The notes beneath the pieces were generated by a model that searched no databases, was not told where the DNA came from, and saw only the letters and a list, made by a program, of their open reading frames with translations. Below are positions 8,783-17,703 of a stretch of 64,000 nucleotides of DNA, one piece after another. Source of the stretch: Anaerolineales bacterium (GTDB taxonomy: Bacteria > Chloroflexota > Anaerolineae > Aggregatilineales > UBA2796). The translations under genes were made by a program, and so were the position numbers. The stretch covers positions 248,001 through 312,000 of the forward strand of contig JABTTZ010000003.1 of the NCBI GenBank assembly GCA_015075625.1, given 5' to 3'. Numbering within the stretch: the first letter of the stretch is position 1; each line of letters begins with the position of its first letter.

Positions 8783-11083
8783 ATGTCGGACATGATTGGG
8801 CGGCGGCTCGGTGATTATGAGATCAACGGACTCCTCGGACGGGGAGGGATGGCAACGGTCTACCGCGCCCGCCAACTGAGTGTTGAACGCGATGTAGCCA
8901 TTAAAATCATCAAACCCGATGTCTCCAGCAGTACCAGCCTCGAAGAATTCATCGCCCGCTTCAAGCGCGAGGCGCAGACGATTGCTAAACTGAGTCACCC
9001 ACACATCCTCAAACTATTTGATTACGGGCAGTCAGATGAACTCATTTACCTTGTCACCGAACTGCTGCCCGGCGGCACGCTTGCCGACCAGATCAGACAG
9101 CAGCGGCTGACTCCGGCAGAGGCAACCACATACATCGATCAGATTGCAAAGGCACTTGATTACGCCCACAAACGGGGAATTGTCCACCGCGATCTGAAAC
9201 CGCAAAATGTCCTCTTTGATGAAGATGGGAACGCCTTCCTCACCGATTTCGGCATTGCCAAAGTGTTGAATGCGGCAACATCGCTCACGAACACAGGGAC
9301 GGCAATGGGGACGCCCGCCTACATGCCGCCAGAACAGTGGCAAAACCTCGCCCTTGATGCCCGTGCCGATGTCTACGCACTAGGGATCATGGTGTTCGAG
9401 ATGTTGACTGGGAAACTCCCCTTCAACGCCGATACCCCCTTCCAGATGATGTATGCTCATGTCAACGAAACACCGCTCTCTGTACGTGGGGTGCGGGGTG
9501 ACCTCCCCGATAATATTGAGGCAGTCATTGCCAAAGCGCTCAGTAAAAATCGGGAAGATCGCTATCAAAGCGCTGGCGCCTTTGCCGAAGCGTTTCGGAT
9601 TACGCTCAGCGGAACATTTTCCATTCCCCAAGCGCCGGAGATTACCACCACGCTCCCCCCTGAAGCACAAGGGGAATCATCCTCCGCCGAGGAGGTGTTT
9701 GATTTTCCCATGCGGGGTGGGGGGCGAATTCCCTTGATTGTCGGGGTGATTGGCATCCTCGCTGTGTTTGGGATCGTTGTGATCCTCTCTGGGCGGGACG
9801 GCGGGAGTGGCGCGACGACAGCAACAGGAACGGAGCATCCCACAAGCGCGGCGAGTCTCACCATGAGGGTGGCGGCGATACAGCCTAGTGAAACTCCCAC
9901 CGCCACCCCCACTGCCACCCCAACGGAGACGGGAACACCGCTCCCCATCCCGACGGCGACGATCCTCCCAACGGTGACAGTGGATAGCACCGCACCTATC
10001 GCCACACAACAGGCAATGGCAACTCAGACGGTGGTGAATCAAACACAGACGGCAATAGGTTGGACAGCCACGCCAACGATTCTTCCCTCACTCACGGCAA
10101 CCTTCACCTTCACACACACCGCCTTGCCCACCCTAACCTCTGCGGCAACCTTCACCCCTACCTTAACGGCAACCTTCACAAGCACCTTTACGGCGACGCC
10201 CACAGAAACATTCACGGCGACTGCCACCCACACGGCAACGACGCTGGCGACGATCACGCCCCTGCCCACCGCCACGCCCTATTTTTCGGTGGGACGCAGC
10301 CATGCCGAATGGACGCCAATGCAGCGCACAGTTGGCGGTGTGCCTATGGCCTATGTTCCGGCGGGGTGTTTTCTGATGGGCAGCAGCGATGCGCAGATTG
10401 ATGCGGCAGTGGCGCTGATCAAGCCCTTTTTTCCGCGTGTTAGCCGAGAGAGTTTCACCGATGAATTACCCCACCATGAGGTGTGCTTTAACGCGCCATT
10501 TTGGATTGATCTCTATGAGGTGACCAATGCTCAATTTGCCACCTTTGGCGGAAAAGCAGGGCGGGCAAGTGCGGCAGTGGGCGACGATTTCCCCCGTGAG
10601 TCGATCACATGGCTAGAGGCGCGAGATTTTTGCGCGGCACGCGGCGCACGTCTGCCCACTGAAGCAGAATGGGAATATGCCGCACGCGGCTCGGAAGGAT
10701 GGGTTTTTCCATGGGGAGAGACCTTTGACGGGAGTCGTCTTAATTATTGTGATGCGCTTTGTGCGAATACGTGGAAGGACAGCACCGTAGACGATGGCTT
10801 TGCCGGCATTGCACCGGTGGGGCGTTATCCGAGCGGGATAAGTTGGGTGGGAACGTATGATCAAAGCGGGAATGTGTGGGAATGGGTCAGCACTATCTAC
10901 CGCCCCTATCCCTACACGCCCGCTGATGGGCGTGAAGGGTTGTTGGAACTTGTTGAGCCACGCAGCCTTCGTGGTGGATCGTGGCTGAACGCTGGCGGTG
11001 ACACCCGTGCCGCCTTACGGAATAGGGCAGCCACCCGCGAGGTCAGCGAGGATGTTGGTTTCCGCTGCGCCCGCGATTTTTAA
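8783..11083 (+). CDS. Membrane Ser/Thr protein kinase with extracytoplasmic sulfatase-modifying-factor (FGE) domain
   Basis: Residues about 8-270 form a PknB-type kinase: glycine loop GRGGMATVYRA, VAIKII lysine, HRDLKPQNVLF catalytic loop, TDFGIAK, and GTPAYMPPEQW. A transmembrane helix follows near residues 316-335 (IPLIVGVIGILAVFGIVVIL), then a Thr/Pro-rich linker to about 505. The C-terminal 250 residues are an FGE/SUMF1-type domain (VPAGCFLMGS, RLPTEAEWEYAARG, SGNVWEWVS, RGGSW, VGFRCARDF). The kinase would face the cytoplasm and the FGE-like domain the outside, where it probably acts as a ligand or carbohydrate sensor rather than making formylglycine; that role is inference. An earlier GTG at 8750 is possible, but ATG 8783 starts the family homology. 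Confidence 0.9.
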   Translation: MSDMIGRRLGDYEINGLLGRGGMATVYRARQLSVERDVAIKIIKPDVSSSTSLEEFIARFKREAQTIAKLSHPHILKLFDYGQSDELIYLVTELLPGGTLADQIRQQRLTPAEATTYIDQIAKALDYAHKRGIVHRDLKPQNVLFDEDGNAFLTDFGIAKVLNAATSLTNTGTAMGTPAYMPPEQWQNLALDARADVYALGIMVFEMLTGKLPFNADTPFQMMYAHVNETPLSVRGVRGDLPDNIEAVIAKALSKNREDRYQSAGAFAEAFRITLSGTFSIPQAPEITTTLPPEAQGESSSAEEVFDFPMRGGGRIPLIVGVIGILAVFGIVVILSGRDGGSGATTATGTEHPTSAASLTMRVAAIQPSETPTATPTATPTETGTPLPIPTATILPTVTVDSTAPIATQQAMATQTVVNQTQTAIGWTATPTILPSLTATFTFTHTALPTLTSAATFTPTLTATFTSTFTATPTETFTATATHTATTLATITPLPTATPYFSVGRSHAEWTPMQRTVGGVPMAYVPAGCFLMGSSDAQIDAAVALIKPFFPRVSRESFTDELPHHEVCFNAPFWIDLYEVTNAQFATFGGKAGRASAAVGDDFPRESITWLEARDFCAARGARLPTEAEWEYAARGSEGWVFPWGETFDGSRLNYCDALCANTWKDSTVDDGFAGIAPVGRYPSGISWVGTYDQSGNVWEWVSTIYRPYPYTPADGREGLLELVEPRSLRGGSWLNAGGDTRAALRNRAATREVSEDVGFRCARDF

Positions 11084-11384
11084 GATGGGCGATGCCATGG
11101 CTCAAAGAGCGGTTCACCCTTCTTGCCAAGCTCTGCAAGGGTGGCTGAGCGCACCCTGATGTTTCACTTTGGGGATGCGTGGCAAGGATACCCCTAGCCT
11201 TTTGATCCTCGGTTTTGCCCGCCGCCGCTGCATTTCTCTGTATTCGCCCTTGCGCGGGGAGGAAACCTCATGTACACTTTCGCCGCTCATATGCCTGACG
11301 CCTGTCAGGACGCTTTCCGCCCCCAATAGCGTGAGACAACCAACGAACAGTCGGGGCAACTCCGAGGAAAGAGGATAAATTGCT
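11084..11384. other. Leader of the rpsF operon
   Basis: No gene is supported. CACCCTT and AAGGGTG near 11111-11143 can form a hairpin that may end the kinase transcript. GAAAGAGG precedes rpsF at 11368-11375. S6 genes often carry an autoregulatory S6:S18 site in the leader, but I could not draw one with confidence. Confidence 0.35.
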
Positions 11385-11672
11385 ATGCGTCCCTATGAAT
11401 TAACGTTCATCATCGCGCCTGATGTTGACGAGCAAGGCATCACTGCCATTGTCGATCAGGTCAAGGGCTGGATCACCGCCGCCAACGGCACCCACACGAA
11501 AACCGACACCTGGGGTCGGCGGCGCTTGGAATACCCCATTGCCCGCTTCAACGAAGGTTATTATGTCTTTTTGAATTTTGACAGCGAACCTGCCGCCCTG
11601 ACGGAATTGGATCGCAACCTTCGCCTCGAACAAAAGGTGATCCGCCATTTGGTCATCCGCGCCGACGTATAA
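11385..11672 (+). CDS. rpsF: 30S ribosomal protein S6
   Basis: The 95-residue protein begins MRPYELTFII and contains WGRRRLEYPI and LRLEQKVIRHLVIR, standard S6 features. S6 binds the central domain of 16S rRNA together with S18, whose gene is two positions downstream. A purine-rich GAAAGAGGA site precedes the ATG. The order rpsF-ssb-rpsR is the classical bacterial operon, here continued by a parvulin gene instead of rplI. Confidence 0.97.
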   Translation: MRPYELTFIIAPDVDEQGITAIVDQVKGWITAANGTHTKTDTWGRRRLEYPIARFNEGYYVFLNFDSEPAALTELDRNLRLEQKVIRHLVIRADV

Positions 11673-11693
11673 CGGCTAGGGCAGAGGAACGCT

Positions 11694-12095
11694 ATGATGC
11701 TGCGAGGGTTCATCAAAGTCGAGATGCTTGGCATCCTCGGACGCGACCCCGAAATGCGTTACACCCCTAGCGGGCGTGCTGTCACCAGTTTTAGCGTTGT
11801 TGCCAGCCGAAGTTGGACAACGGCAGACGGTGAACGCCGCGAACACCACGAATGGGTGAATATTGTGGCGTGGGGAAAATTGGCGGAAATCTGCAAAACA
11901 CATCTCAAAAAAGACCAGCAAGTGTATGTCGAAGGGCGCTTGCAAACGCGCCGTTGGACGAACGATGAAGGCAAACAGCAAGTTCAGATCGAAGTTGTTG
12001 CCGATGATATGTATGTGGTGGGCGAACGGCGGATGGGCATAGAGTATGCCGATGCCGACGAGAGCGCACACGACGACGGCGATTACCCATTCTAA
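11694..12095 (+). CDS. ssb: Single-stranded DNA-binding protein
   Basis: The OB-fold region shows VEMLGILGRDPEMRYTPSG, HEWVNIVAWGKLAE and VYVEGRLQTR. The C-terminus ends DDGDYPF, a version of the acidic tip (DDDIPF in E. coli) that recruits repair and replication partners. At 133 residues it is slightly short because the disordered linker between OB fold and tip is brief. Two adjacent ATGs (11694, 11697) make the first residue uncertain. It lies 21 bp after rpsF. Confidence 0.96.
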   Translation: MMLRGFIKVEMLGILGRDPEMRYTPSGRAVTSFSVVASRSWTTADGERREHHEWVNIVAWGKLAEICKTHLKKDQQVYVEGRLQTRRWTNDEGKQQVQIEVVADDMYVVGERRMGIEYADADESAHDDGDYPF

Positions 12096-12113
12096 GCGAG
12101 GAACAACCAAATC

Positions 12114-12446
12114 ATGACCGATGATAATCGTGAACCACGCGGTCCACGCCGCTACGAAAGTGACAACAGCGAAGGTGAAGGCTACGAGAGCAGTGACCGT
12201 CCCAGTGGCGGTTATGGCGGGCGGGGTCGCCGCCGTGTCTATAACCAACGCTTGGAAAAGACGGATGTTGAACTTTACAAAGATATTGAAACGCTCCGTC
12301 GTTTCCTGACAGATCGCGGGCAGATTCGCCCCCGCCGTCAAACCGGACTGTGCGCCCGTGATCAACGGCGCTTGGCAGTGGCGGTGAAGCGGGCGCGGCA
12401 TTTGGCGCTGCTCCCCTTTGTGGCTGATGGCACACGGCACGAATAA
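12114..12446 (+). CDS. rpsR: 30S ribosomal protein S18
   Basis: The C-terminal 75 residues are S18 ([19 protein letters not shown] and [14 protein letters not shown]). The first 40 residues are a charged Gly/Arg/Ser-rich extension with no counterpart in the short S18 of E. coli, giving 110 residues in total. Extensions of this kind occur in several phyla and are probably disordered. The gene starts 18 bp after ssb. Confidence 0.95.
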   Translation: MTDDNREPRGPRRYESDNSEGEGYESSDRPSGGYGGRGRRRVYNQRLEKTDVELYKDIETLRRFLTDRGQIRPRRQTGLCARDQRRLAVAVKRARHLALLPFVADGTRHE

Positions 12447-12461
12447 GAAAGTAGTTCGCGC

Positions 12462-13775
12462 ATGTCTAAATCCAGAGAGAAGACGACGGCGCAGCCAACG
12501 CCGCCTAAGCCGGATGACGGACGGGTTTACAAATCCCGCGCCGAACGCGAAGCCGAGGTTGCCCGTTGGGTAATGCTCGGCATTGGCGCGTTGGTCGCCC
12601 TGATTGGCTTGATCTTGTTTGTGGCGGTTTTGGTTGACGGGGTGATTCGCCCCAACCAACCCGTTGCCTCGGTCAAAGGGGAAGGGATCAGCGCCCGCGA
12701 GTTCAACCGCCGCAACAGTTTTGAGCGCTACCTTGCTGGTATCCAGATCGCGCCCATTGCCCAAAGCCAATTTGCCTCCCAAATCCTCTCCAACCCGCAG
12801 TACGGTCCCTATGCTGATCTGTACAATGGGCTGCGCTTTCCCACCTCTGGCGGGCAGCAGACGATTGCCACTATGGTGGAGGCAAAAATCATCGCCCAAT
12901 ATGCGCGGGAAAACAATATCAGCGTGACCGAGGCGGAGATCGACGCTGAAATCTTCAAATACTTCAGCTTCGATCCGAATCCCTCCACCGCCACACCAAC
13001 CACCGAGCCGACGCTCACCCTGACGCCATTGGTTTCCCCCACGCCGACAGAAACACCGACGCCCTCCCCCGAACCTTCAGCGACGGCGACTCCGACCTTT
13101 ACCCCTTTCCCAACGGGCATACCGACAGCAACGCCCGGCGCCACTGAGCAGTTCACAACCTTTGATGACAATCGCAAGAATTACATCAAAGAGGCGACGG
13201 CGCTCTCTGGCTACGGTGAGGCGGAAATCCGCACTTACTTTGCCGAGCAAGCCCTGCGCGAAAAAGTGCGCAAGATCATCATCGGTGAGACGGCGATGAT
13301 CCAGCCCCAAGTGCAGATTCGTCATATCTTGCTGAAATCGAAAGAGGAGGCTGAGGACGTGCTGAAGGCGCTTCAAGCGGGCGAACCGTTTGCGGCGTTG
13401 GCGGCGGCGCTTAGCCAAGACCCCGGAAGCCAAAACACCGGCGGCTTTTACGATTGGACGCTGAAAGGGCAATACGTTCCCGAATTTGATGACGCCGTGT
13501 GGAACGGTGAGATCGGGGCGATCCTCGGTCCCATCGACACCAGCGCGAACGGCGCTCAGTACGGTTGGCATGTGATTCAGGTCTTGGGGCGTGAAGAGCG
13601 CCCGATCACGGAATCCCAAAAAGGGCAGATCGAGGACAAGAAATTCCAAGACTGGCTGACCGCCCAACGGACAGAACGCGGGGTGACGCAGGATGACATT
13701 TTGTGGCGGACATGGGTTGCCAGCCGCCCCACACTAGAGGAGATGGGTATTCCCTCGAATCTCGTCGGACAGTAG
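12462..13775 (+). CDS. Membrane-anchored peptidyl-prolyl isomerase (SurA/PrsA-like parvulin)
   Basis: A cytoplasmic charged start (residues 1-33) precedes one transmembrane helix (about 35-58, WVMLGIGALVALIGLILFVA), placing the rest outside. A SurA_N-like helical chaperone part follows, split by a Thr/Pro-rich insert at about residues 172-228. The parvulin domain runs from about 285 to 375 (QIRHILLKSKEEAED, LSQDPGSQNTGGFYDW, YGWHVIQVLG). It should help fold exported proteins. It is the last gene of the rpsF operon and is followed by a perfect terminator at 13849-13875. Confidence 0.88.
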   Translation: MSKSREKTTAQPTPPKPDDGRVYKSRAEREAEVARWVMLGIGALVALIGLILFVAVLVDGVIRPNQPVASVKGEGISAREFNRRNSFERYLAGIQIAPIAQSQFASQILSNPQYGPYADLYNGLRFPTSGGQQTIATMVEAKIIAQYARENNISVTEAEIDAEIFKYFSFDPNPSTATPTTEPTLTLTPLVSPTPTETPTPSPEPSATATPTFTPFPTGIPTATPGATEQFTTFDDNRKNYIKEATALSGYGEAEIRTYFAEQALREKVRKIIIGETAMIQPQVQIRHILLKSKEEAEDVLKALQAGEPFAALAAALSQDPGSQNTGGFYDWTLKGQYVPEFDDAVWNGEIGAILGPIDTSANGAQYGWHVIQVLGREERPITESQKGQIEDKKFQDWLTAQRTERGVTQDDILWRTWVASRPTLEEMGIPSNLVGQ

Positions 13776-13848
13776 CCGTCTGACTGCGGTATTCAGAGAA
13801 GTTCACAAAGCGCACTCGCCCAAAGCGAGAGAAGCGCGATAAGATCAG

Positions 13849-13875
13849 AAGGGCGGGTAGCTACCCGCCCTTTTG
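13849..13875 (+). terminator. Intrinsic terminator of the rpsF operon
   Basis: The stem AAGGGCGGGTAG is followed at once by its complement CTACCCGCCCTT and a short T-run. It lies 73 bp after the isomerase stop. Confidence 0.85.
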
Positions 13876-13929
13876 TATCTTTAGGGAAACATTATTTTGG
13901 GGTGAACTATCGGGAAAAGGCAACTTCCT

Positions 13930-15132
13930 ATGATCACCGATCTGCGCCGCCGCTATAACGCCGCGTTCACCGAGGAACGCTATAACGCCTACATTGCCGA
14001 CATCAACAGCGCCCTTCGCTACCCAATGGATTTCCACCTGTGCGAAACCCCGCTGTTTCTCCCCCGCCCACTGATGGCGGAACTTGTACAGGCATCGCTG
14101 AGCCTGACGCGCCTTGTCAGCACGCCGGACTACCTTGCCCGTGCCGAGAGCGCTATCCCGCCGGGTTTGAACGTCCCCGGCGAAATCCCTCGCAACCACT
14201 TCATTCAGTATGATTTTGCCCTATGCTATGGCGAGGACGGGCAGATTGTCCCCCGTCTGATCGAATTGCAGGGCTTTCCCACCCTGTTTGGCTTTCAATG
14301 GCTTTTGGCAACGAAAACCCGCGACCATTTCGAGATCGTCCGTGATCTACTCTATTACGCAAACGGGCATACGGAACAGAGCTACCTTGACTTGTTTCGG
14401 CGGGCGGTGGTTGCTGATCACGACCCCGAAAACGTCATTCTGATGGAGATTCACCCCGAAGAACAAAAGACGCGGATCGATTTTGCGGCAACGGAGAAGC
14501 TGCTTGGTATCCACACCGTTTGCCTCACAAAGGTGCTGAAGCGGGGGACGAAATTAGCCTATAAGGACGAAAAAGGGCGCGAGATTCCGATCACACGGAT
14601 TTACAACCGCGTCATTTTTGATGAGCTAGAGCGCCACAACCACGATGGGCAGTACCGCCTCACCGATGAGGTTGATGTCACCTGGGCGGGACACCCCAAC
14701 TGGTTTTTCAAACTGAGCAAATACTCGCTCCCACTGATCCAGTCGTCCTACGTGCCAGAGGCGCACTTCCTCAGCGATCTGACAACCCATCCTCATGATC
14801 TTTCTGATTTCGTACTGAAACCGCTCTATTCCTACTCTGGTATTGGCGTGGAGTTGGATGTCACGCCGGAACGGTTGAACGTCATTCCCCTTGATCAGCG
14901 GGGTGATTACATCCTCCAGCGGAAAATTGATTACGCTCCCGTCGTGGAAACACCCGATGATCCCGCCCGTGCCGAGATTCGGCTGATGCTGATCTGGCTT
15001 GACGATGCACCACAGCCAGAGGTGGTGGCAACCCTCGTTCGGATGAGCAAGGGGCGGATGATGGGAACGCGCTACAACAAAGATCGGCGTTGGGTTGGCT
15101 CTACATTGGCGTACTACCCCCAAGATGAATAG
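13930..15132 (+). CDS. ATP-grasp-like protein of unknown substrate
   Basis: The 400-residue protein shows ATP-grasp-like phrases toward its end: DFVLKPLYSYSGIGVELDV (a glycine-rich ATP loop after a conserved Lys), YILQRKIDYAPVV, AEIRLMLIW and RMSKGRMMGTRYNKDRRWVG. The strand order suggests a relative of the circularly permuted ATP-grasp/glutathionylspermidine-synthase-like proteins, which join a carboxylate to an amine or thiol. The exact reaction is unknown. It stands alone behind a terminator and in front of a repeat-bearing spacer, so it is probably its own transcription unit; AAAAGG at 13915-13920 is a possible ribosome site. Confidence 0.6.
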   Translation: MITDLRRRYNAAFTEERYNAYIADINSALRYPMDFHLCETPLFLPRPLMAELVQASLSLTRLVSTPDYLARAESAIPPGLNVPGEIPRNHFIQYDFALCYGEDGQIVPRLIELQGFPTLFGFQWLLATKTRDHFEIVRDLLYYANGHTEQSYLDLFRRAVVADHDPENVILMEIHPEEQKTRIDFAATEKLLGIHTVCLTKVLKRGTKLAYKDEKGREIPITRIYNRVIFDELERHNHDGQYRLTDEVDVTWAGHPNWFFKLSKYSLPLIQSSYVPEAHFLSDLTTHPHDLSDFVLKPLYSYSGIGVELDVTPERLNVIPLDQRGDYILQRKIDYAPVVETPDDPARAEIRLMLIWLDDAPQPEVVATLVRMSKGRMMGTRYNKDRRWVGSTLAYYPQDE

Positions 15133-15174
15133 ACGTCACTTCAAAATTTGAATTTGTCACTTGGCTCCCCTCAC

Positions 15175-15209
15175 CTCTCCCTCTCCCACGCAAGCGGGGA
15201 GAGGGAGGG
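15175..15209. repeat. C/G-rich hairpin repeat
   Basis: CCCTCTCCC (15179-15187) pairs perfectly with GGGAGAGGG (15197-15205) around a 9-base loop, extended by weaker pairs. It belongs to a scattered set of similar hairpins in the spacers of this window (also near 18660, 44390, 45346, 51270 and 51400). Confidence 0.6.
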
Positions 15210-15334
15210 AATGAAGCCCCTCAACCCCTTGTGGAAGAGCGGGTACACGCCGAAGATGGTACACAGGGGGTACGGGCAACTCCGTAACGCTTAACAGTTA
15301 GAAGGTTAAAGATCGTTCAAGGAATAAGGAGCTT

Positions 15335-16123
15335 ATGTCCCAATCAATCGTACAAGTGGATGCTTTCACGGATACTCCTTTCGCCGGAAACCCAGCAGCG
15401 GTGTGCTTGTTAACCGCCCCCCGCGATGCGGAATGGATGCAACATGTTGCCCGCGAGATGAATCTCTCGGAGACGGCATTTTTGTATCCAGAGGATGATG
15501 GATTTCGGTTGCGCTGGTTTACGCCTATTGTTGAGGTGCCACTTTGTGGTCATGCGACGCTGGCGAGCGCCCACGTCCTCTATGAGACGAAGGCGTTAGA
15601 CGCCGCCGTCACCGCTCGCTTTTTTACACTCAGTGGCGAATTGCGTGCCACAAAAAACGGCGATTGGATCACCCTTGATTTTCCCTCTCGTCCGGTCACG
15701 CCCCGACGTTCCCCTTTCGATATTGCCGCTGCATTGGGGGCGCCCGTCCTCAATATAGCCGGCAATGACCATCAGCGATGGCTTGCCGAGGTTGAATCGG
15801 AAGAAGTGCTGCGAGCGCTGACACCGAATTTTGCCGCCATGATGGGCGTCTACGGCGTCATTGCCACTTGCCGGGCGACAACGCCCGGCTTCGACTTTAT
15901 GTCGCGCTTCTTTGCGCCGAGCATTGGCATTAATGAGGACCCCGTCACTGGCGGGGCGCACTGCTCATTGACGCCCTACTGGGCTGAGGCGTTGGGCAAA
16001 ACGGAGATGGTTGGCTACCAAGCCTCAGCACGGGTCGGTGTGGTACGGGTGCGTTTAGCCGACGAGCGCGTTTACCTCAGTGGACAAGCCCTTACCGTGC
16101 TGCGCGGGGAGCTTACTCTATAG
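15335..16123 (+). CDS. PhzF family isomerase/epimerase-like protein
   Basis: The 262-residue protein has the family start VQVDAFTDTPFAGNPAAVC, the catalytic glutamate segment MNLSETAFL (Glu near residue 46), FTPIVEVPLCGHATLASA, and the second-half signature EDPVTGGAHCSLTPYW. PhzF proteins have a two-lobed diaminopimelate-epimerase fold and carry out acid/base isomerisations; most members have no known substrate. No phenazine genes are near, so a role in phenazine synthesis is not implied. Confidence 0.9.
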   Translation: MSQSIVQVDAFTDTPFAGNPAAVCLLTAPRDAEWMQHVAREMNLSETAFLYPEDDGFRLRWFTPIVEVPLCGHATLASAHVLYETKALDAAVTARFFTLSGELRATKNGDWITLDFPSRPVTPRRSPFDIAAALGAPVLNIAGNDHQRWLAEVESEEVLRALTPNFAAMMGVYGVIATCRATTPGFDFMSRFFAPSIGINEDPVTGGAHCSLTPYWAEALGKTEMVGYQASARVGVVRVRLADERVYLSGQALTVLRGELTL

Positions 16124-16354
16124 CATGATCTGCTATCAATGCCGAATACTTATATGTTCCATGAGAATGTATGCCTCGTTTGGGTGGTAGTGGCACTTCC
16201 CATTTTGGCTAACATTCCTCCTGTTTACGGACAACCCGTAACGCCTTGCAAGGCAAGGTCTTTCGCCCTGCCCGACGCTGTGCGAACCTACCATTGACGT
16301 AGTCCCCTTCTCTCGCCACAATTCCTGAACGAATTTCCAAAAGGAGTTACGCTC

Positions 16355-17689
16355 GTGACGACCCTCTCGGTTTCGACCAACACACCAATATTTACTGTGC
16401 CGGACTCAGCCCTTGTCCCCGTCAACAGCTTCCCGGCGTCCCAAGTGCCGATTCCCCAATCGCGGATGTTTGTGATCAAACAACTTCTCGCCAAGTATCG
16501 GGAGACACATCCGGGCGTTCCCGCCTACGATGCCTCGCAAGGCGATGGGGGGGCAAGCCTGCCCGGTGTCCCAACCCATCTGTTGGAACGCGCTTTTGAA
16601 CTGCTAAAACAAAATGGCACCGCCTACGATCCGCCGGTGGGGATCATGCCCTTTCGGAAGGCGACAGCAGAACAGTATTGGCGCTTTGAGGGGCAAACGG
16701 GCTACAGCGCTGAGAATATCGCCGCAGTGGACGGCGGGCGCGATGGCTTGGAAAAAATTTACGAGGCGATGATCTGGCTTGGGACGGGGCGCATCGGTGA
16801 TGTGCTGCTCGTCTCCCGCGTTCCCTGGATCAGCTATAACTGGGGATCGTATGGCATCGGCTTGAATGTGCTGCTCGCCCCGGGTGATCCGGCGCACGGT
16901 TGGGAGTATACTGAGGACGGTTTGGCAGCAAGCGTTGAGTTTTGCCAAACGCACGGCGATGGGCGGCGGATTGCTGGTGTCGTGATCACCTCCCCCGATA
17001 ACCCAACGGGGCGCTGCCTCACCCCCGAACGTCAGATTGCTTTGGCAAAAAAGGCGATTTCGTTGGGTATTCCCTTCGTCCTTTTCGATTGGATTTACAA
17101 CCAAGTGACGGAAGGCGAACCCGCCGACATTAACAAGGTGCTGCTTGCCTTTGACGAGGCAGACCGCAAAAAGCTGATCTTCCTCGATGGCATCACCAAA
17201 TCACTGGGCGGCTCGAACATCCGCAATGCCCACATTGTCGCCTCGAAAGAGGTGATCGCCTTCGTCACCAGCCGCGCCTCACACGGCGTTATGCCCAACT
17301 ATTTTGGGCAAGCGGTGGCAATTGCCGCCTATGAATATGGTTTTCGCAAGGCGGCAGAGCCAATCATCGGGACAACGAATGCCAGCCGAAAAGTTGTTCG
17401 GGAGTTTCTGAAGGCGAATGGCTACCACGCCATCATTGGCGATGGCGGGTACTATGCCTTCATCGACTGCGGCGAGGCAATGGCAGCCGGAAATATCCCC
17501 GACTCGCCAGAGCTGATTGAATACATGGCAGAAAACTACGGAATCACCGCCATTGCCGGAAGTTACTTCTCCGACGCCGGACGGAATTGGATTCGGTTTT
17601 CCTACGCGCTCCCCGTCGAAACAACAAAGGCAGCGCTAGAACACTTTGATCAGGCGCTCAAGGCACTTAAGACAGGGGCACGGGCGTAA
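16355..17689 (+). CDS. PLP-dependent class I/II aminotransferase
   Basis: GTG 16355 is preceded by AAAAGGAG at 16339-16346. The fold-type I signature is present: SPDNPTGRCL, FVLFDWIYNQ (PLP-ring Asp) and the Schiff-base Lys in DGITKSLGGSNIRNAH, with a late Arg in NWIRFSYALP. At 444 residues it matches aspartate/aromatic-type enzymes with a longer N-terminus. The amino donor cannot be read from sequence. It is separated from its neighbours and probably has its own promoter. Confidence 0.85.
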   Translation: MTTLSVSTNTPIFTVPDSALVPVNSFPASQVPIPQSRMFVIKQLLAKYRETHPGVPAYDASQGDGGASLPGVPTHLLERAFELLKQNGTAYDPPVGIMPFRKATAEQYWRFEGQTGYSAENIAAVDGGRDGLEKIYEAMIWLGTGRIGDVLLVSRVPWISYNWGSYGIGLNVLLAPGDPAHGWEYTEDGLAASVEFCQTHGDGRRIAGVVITSPDNPTGRCLTPERQIALAKKAISLGIPFVLFDWIYNQVTEGEPADINKVLLAFDEADRKKLIFLDGITKSLGGSNIRNAHIVASKEVIAFVTSRASHGVMPNYFGQAVAIAAYEYGFRKAAEPIIGTTNASRKVVREFLKANGYHAIIGDGGYYAFIDCGEAMAAGNIPDSPELIEYMAENYGITAIAGSYFSDAGRNWIRFSYALPVETTKAALEHFDQALKALKTGARA

Positions 17690-17703
17690 GCGTAAAGCAG
17701 ACC

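Noticed and set aside
9565-10275. Minus-strand frames with Val/Gly-rich repeats opposite the kinase linker
   Set aside because: They are antisense readings of the Thr/Pro-rich codons and carry no independent signal.
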